Origin: JAJYKC01 sp963823105
GTDB taxonomy: Bacteria; Acidobacteriota; Terriglobia; Bryobacterales; Bryobacteraceae
Direction of reading: 5' to 3'
Length of the DNA: 64,000 nt
Assembly (NCBI GenBank): GCA_963823105.1
Contig: CAWGKC010000005.1
Coordinates: forward strand, 248,001-312,000
The position numbers and the translations under genes were made by a program. Each line of letters opens with the position of its first letter. Position 1 is the first letter of the stretch. The notes below the pieces were generated by a model. The model made no database searches, was not told where the DNA came from, and worked only from the letters and a program-made list of their open reading frames with translations. This document shows, piece by piece, positions 61,999 through 64,000 of this stretch.

Positions 61999-64000
61999 TT
62001 GCGCGGACTTCAAAGCCAACTTGTCGGCGCCCTCCTGGTCGTCGTGACCGTCGCCGCCGTAAGCTGCGCCCTCGTCAATTTTCAACAGCAAAGTAAGTTT
62101 CGCCTTCCCGACGATGGAGTTACCTGGGTCGACCGCGCCGGCGCCGTCTACGCCCTCCAGGTTTCCCCCGGCGGTCCCGCCGCCAACCAGGGCATCCGCG
62201 CCGGCGACATGCTCACCCAAATCGACGACGTCGCCGTCCGCAAAGCCGACCAGGTCCCCCGTTTCCTCCAGTCCATCGGAAGTTGGACCTCCGCTTTTTA
62301 CTCCCTCCGCCGCAACGGCCTCCCCTTCCGCGCCAGCGTCATCATCGGCGAATATGTCCCCGATTCCGCAGTCTATTATCAATATGCCGTCGGCGCCGTT
62401 TACCTCCTGATCGGTCTTTTCGTTTACTTTCGCCGCTCCAGCGCCCCGCACGCCGCCCACTTCTTCCTCCTCTGCCTCACCTCCTTTATCCTCTCCAGCT
62501 TCCACTACACCGGAAAGCTCAATACCTTCGACCAGATTATCTATCTCGGAAATCTCGTCGCCGGCATCCTCGCCCCCGCGCTTTTTCTCCATTTCTGCCT
62601 CGCCTTCCCGGACCGCCCCCGCGGCGCCGCCGCCCGCCTCCGCGTCGCCATCGTCTACCTCCCCGCCGCCACTCTCCTCCTGCTCTACTTCCTCGTTTCG
62701 CAAGGCATGCTCCGCGTCGCCGCCCCGCTGGTTGAAGTCCGCTGGCTGCTGGATCGCGTCTGGCTGCTCTACCTCTGCGCCTGCTACCTCATCGGCGCGG
62801 CTGTCCTCACCCTCCAACTCCGTAAAGCCGACGACCCCGTCGTCCGCCGCCAGATCCAATACCTCCGCAACGGCGCCGTCGTCGGCATCCTCCCGTTCAC
62901 AATCATCTACGTCGTCCCCTTCCTCATGGGCGCCGTCCCCGGCCACTACCAGAAAATGGCCGTCCTCTCCCTCGCCTTCATCCCCGTCACCTGGGCCTAC
63001 GCCATCCTTCGCTACCGCCTCATGGACGTCGACATCATCTTCCAGCAAGGCTATGTCTACACCATCGCCACCCTTGCCGTTCTCGGCGTCTTCTACGGCC
63101 TCATTTTCTCCTTCACTCAACCCGGCGACCTTCCTCCTGCCGCCATCGTCTCCCTCATCCTCTTCGCCACCTTCATCTTCCAACCCATCCGCGACTGGCT
63201 CCAGGAAAAAATGGACCGCCACATCTTTTATAAGGACCGTTACGACTATCGCCAGACCCTCATCGCCTTCGCCCGCGAGCTCAGCTCGGAAACCAACCGC
63301 GACGCCATGCTTCAATCCCTCGGCGACCGCCTCCTCAACACCCTCGGCCTCCAACGCATCGTCTTCTTCCTGTGCGATGAAACCAAACCCGGCTGCCGCC
63401 TCCATCTCGCTCTCAACGGCAAGAAGGAAACCCGCCACCACCCCACCAGCGGCGAGCCGCTCGACTTAAGCTTCCTCGACGGCAATCCCAACGTCCCCTA
63501 TCTCTTCTTCGAGCGCACCCGCCGCCTCGTCGATGTCGTCAGCCACGAGCGCCCCGTCTCCGTGCGCCGCGCCATCGCCGATCTCGATCTCACTTATTAC
63601 TTCACTTGCACCGTCCGCGGCCGCACCCTCGGCTATCTCGGCCTCAGCCGCACCGAAAAGGGCGACTTCCTCTCCCGCGACGACATCGAGCTGCTCACCA
63701 CCCTCTCCGGCTACGTCGGCATCGCTCTTGAAAACGTCCGCCTCTACGAATCGCTCCAGCGTAAAGCCGAGGAGTACGAGCGCCTCAAGGAATTCAGCGA
63801 AAACATCGTCGAATCCATCAACGTCGGCATCCTCGCCGCCGACCTCGACGACCGCGTCGAAAGCTGGAACCCGCGCATGGAAGCTCTCACCGGCGTCTCC
63901 CGCTCCTCCGCCGTCGGCCGTTCCCTGCGCGAGCTTTTCCCCGCCGACCTGTGCGAGATGTTCGATCACGCCCGCGGCCAATCCGGCGTCCACAATATCT
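61999..64000 (+). CDS. PDZ / multi-pass membrane / GAF / PAS sensor protein, 3' end outside window
   Basis: The frame is open from TTG 61999 (a TAG stands in frame at 61981) to the window end, at least 667 residues. In order come one helix (LVGALLVVVTVAAVSCALV), a periplasmic PDZ domain (VSPGGPAANQGIRAGDMLTQ), about eight membrane helices, a GAF domain (about residues 430-600, FLCDETKPGCRLHL to GYVGIALENVRLYES), and the start of a PAS domain (SENIVESINVGILAADLDDR). A histidine kinase or sigma-54-type output beyond the edge is expected but not seen. Membrane core related to the phosphatase at 11855. Start codon and RBS are weak. Confidence 0.8.
   Translation, partial: MRGLQSQLVGALLVVVTVAAVSCALVNFQQQSKFRLPDDGVTWVDRAGAVYALQVSPGGPAANQGIRAGDMLTQIDDVAVRKADQVPRFLQSIGSWTSAFYSLRRNGLPFRASVIIGEYVPDSAVYYQYAVGAVYLLIGLFVYFRRSSAPHAAHFFLLCLTSFILSSFHYTGKLNTFDQIIYLGNLVAGILAPALFLHFCLAFPDRPRGAAARLRVAIVYLPAATLLLLYFLVSQGMLRVAAPLVEVRWLLDRVWLLYLCACYLIGAAVLTLQLRKADDPVVRRQIQYLRNGAVVGILPFTIIYVVPFLMGAVPGHYQKMAVLSLAFIPVTWAYAILRYRLMDVDIIFQQGYVYTIATLAVLGVFYGLIFSFTQPGDLPPAAIVSLILFATFIFQPIRDWLQEKMDRHIFYKDRYDYRQTLIAFARELSSETNRDAMLQSLGDRLLNTLGLQRIVFFLCDETKPGCRLHLALNGKKETRHHPTSGEPLDLSFLDGNPNVPYLFFERTRRLVDVVSHERPVSVRRAIADLDLTYYFTCTVRGRTLGYLGLSRTEKGDFLSRDDIELLTTLSGYVGIALENVRLYESLQRKAEEYERLKEFSENIVESINVGILAADLDDRVESWNPRMEALTGVSRSSAVGRSLRELFPADLCEMFDHARGQSGVHNI

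Noticed and set aside
61966..63441. Long minus-strand open frame rich in Glu, Asp, Gly and Ala
   Set aside because: It is antisense to the sensor gene at 61999, whose translation gives clear PDZ, membrane and GAF domains. The acidic composition is the usual mirror of Leu/Arg/Ala-rich coding DNA.
1..64000. CRISPR arrays, tRNA or rRNA genes, riboswitches
   Set aside because: No regularly spaced repeats, no cloverleaf with TTCGA-type arm in intergenic DNA, no rRNA-like stretch and no recognisable riboswitch were seen on reading both strands.

Overview
The window is GC-rich bacterial chromosome with dense genes, many ATGA stop/start overlaps and mixed gene orientation. The gene set points to an acidobacterium of the Solibacter/Bryobacter type. 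It has two giant Oar-like TonB-dependent receptors with an N-terminal carboxypeptidase-regulatory domain, a Ser/Thr kinase fused to TPRs, TPR lipoprotein-like secreted proteins, a tricorn-type S41 protease, RsbU-type phosphatases, an ABC-permease/M1-peptidase fusion, a DUF1080 protein and a di-haem oxidoreductase. This assignment is an inference from families, not from a marker-gene search.

Layout. 0-6.9 kb: sugar ABC ATPase and permease, a LysR relic, deoC, a GAF-GAF-PP2C phosphatase and lysA. 6.9-9.8 kb (minus): a seven-gene run with two PTPS paralogues, folE, a hypothetical gene, a LysW-like acidic zinc-ribbon protein and two small secreted beta-sandwich proteins. 9.9-19 kb (plus): TlpA thioredoxin, glcD, a PDZ/membrane/GAF/PP2C phosphatase, and an ABC ATPase with its permease/M1 aminopeptidase. 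19-21.3 kb (minus): DUF1080, a secreted protein and paired half-size EamA/SMR transporters. 21.3-28.1 kb: YtxH, tricorn protease and TonB receptor 1. 28.2-30.8 kb: a secreted protein and an AAA ATPase/DUF4276 pair that resembles a defence module. 30.8-41 kb: transglutaminase, cyclophilin, GMC dehydrogenase set, esterase, gpmI, eno and rpsU. 41-52 kb: a sugar-binding lipoprotein, epoxide-hydrolase-like enzyme, secreted proteins, a broken di-haem oxidoreductase, sigma/anti-sigma, rsmA, pirin, RNase-H-like protein and an orphan ParD. 52-64 kb: kinase-TPR, two TPR proteins, TonB receptor 2, a RAYT transposase flanked by REP-like hairpins, and the start of a PDZ/membrane/GAF/PAS sensor that runs off the end.

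Two window-scale signals matter. First, the plus strand is G-rich left of about 29 kb and C-rich right of about 31 kb, whatever the gene direction. That is the pattern of a replication terminus or of an inversion boundary. Second, at least thirteen single-base indels, nearly all in short homopolymers, break otherwise intact genes (permease/M1, both TonB receptors, transglutaminase, di-haem oxidoreductase, RNase-H-like). No other damage is visible, so unpolished assembly is more likely than mass pseudogenisation, and the broken genes should be read as probably functional.
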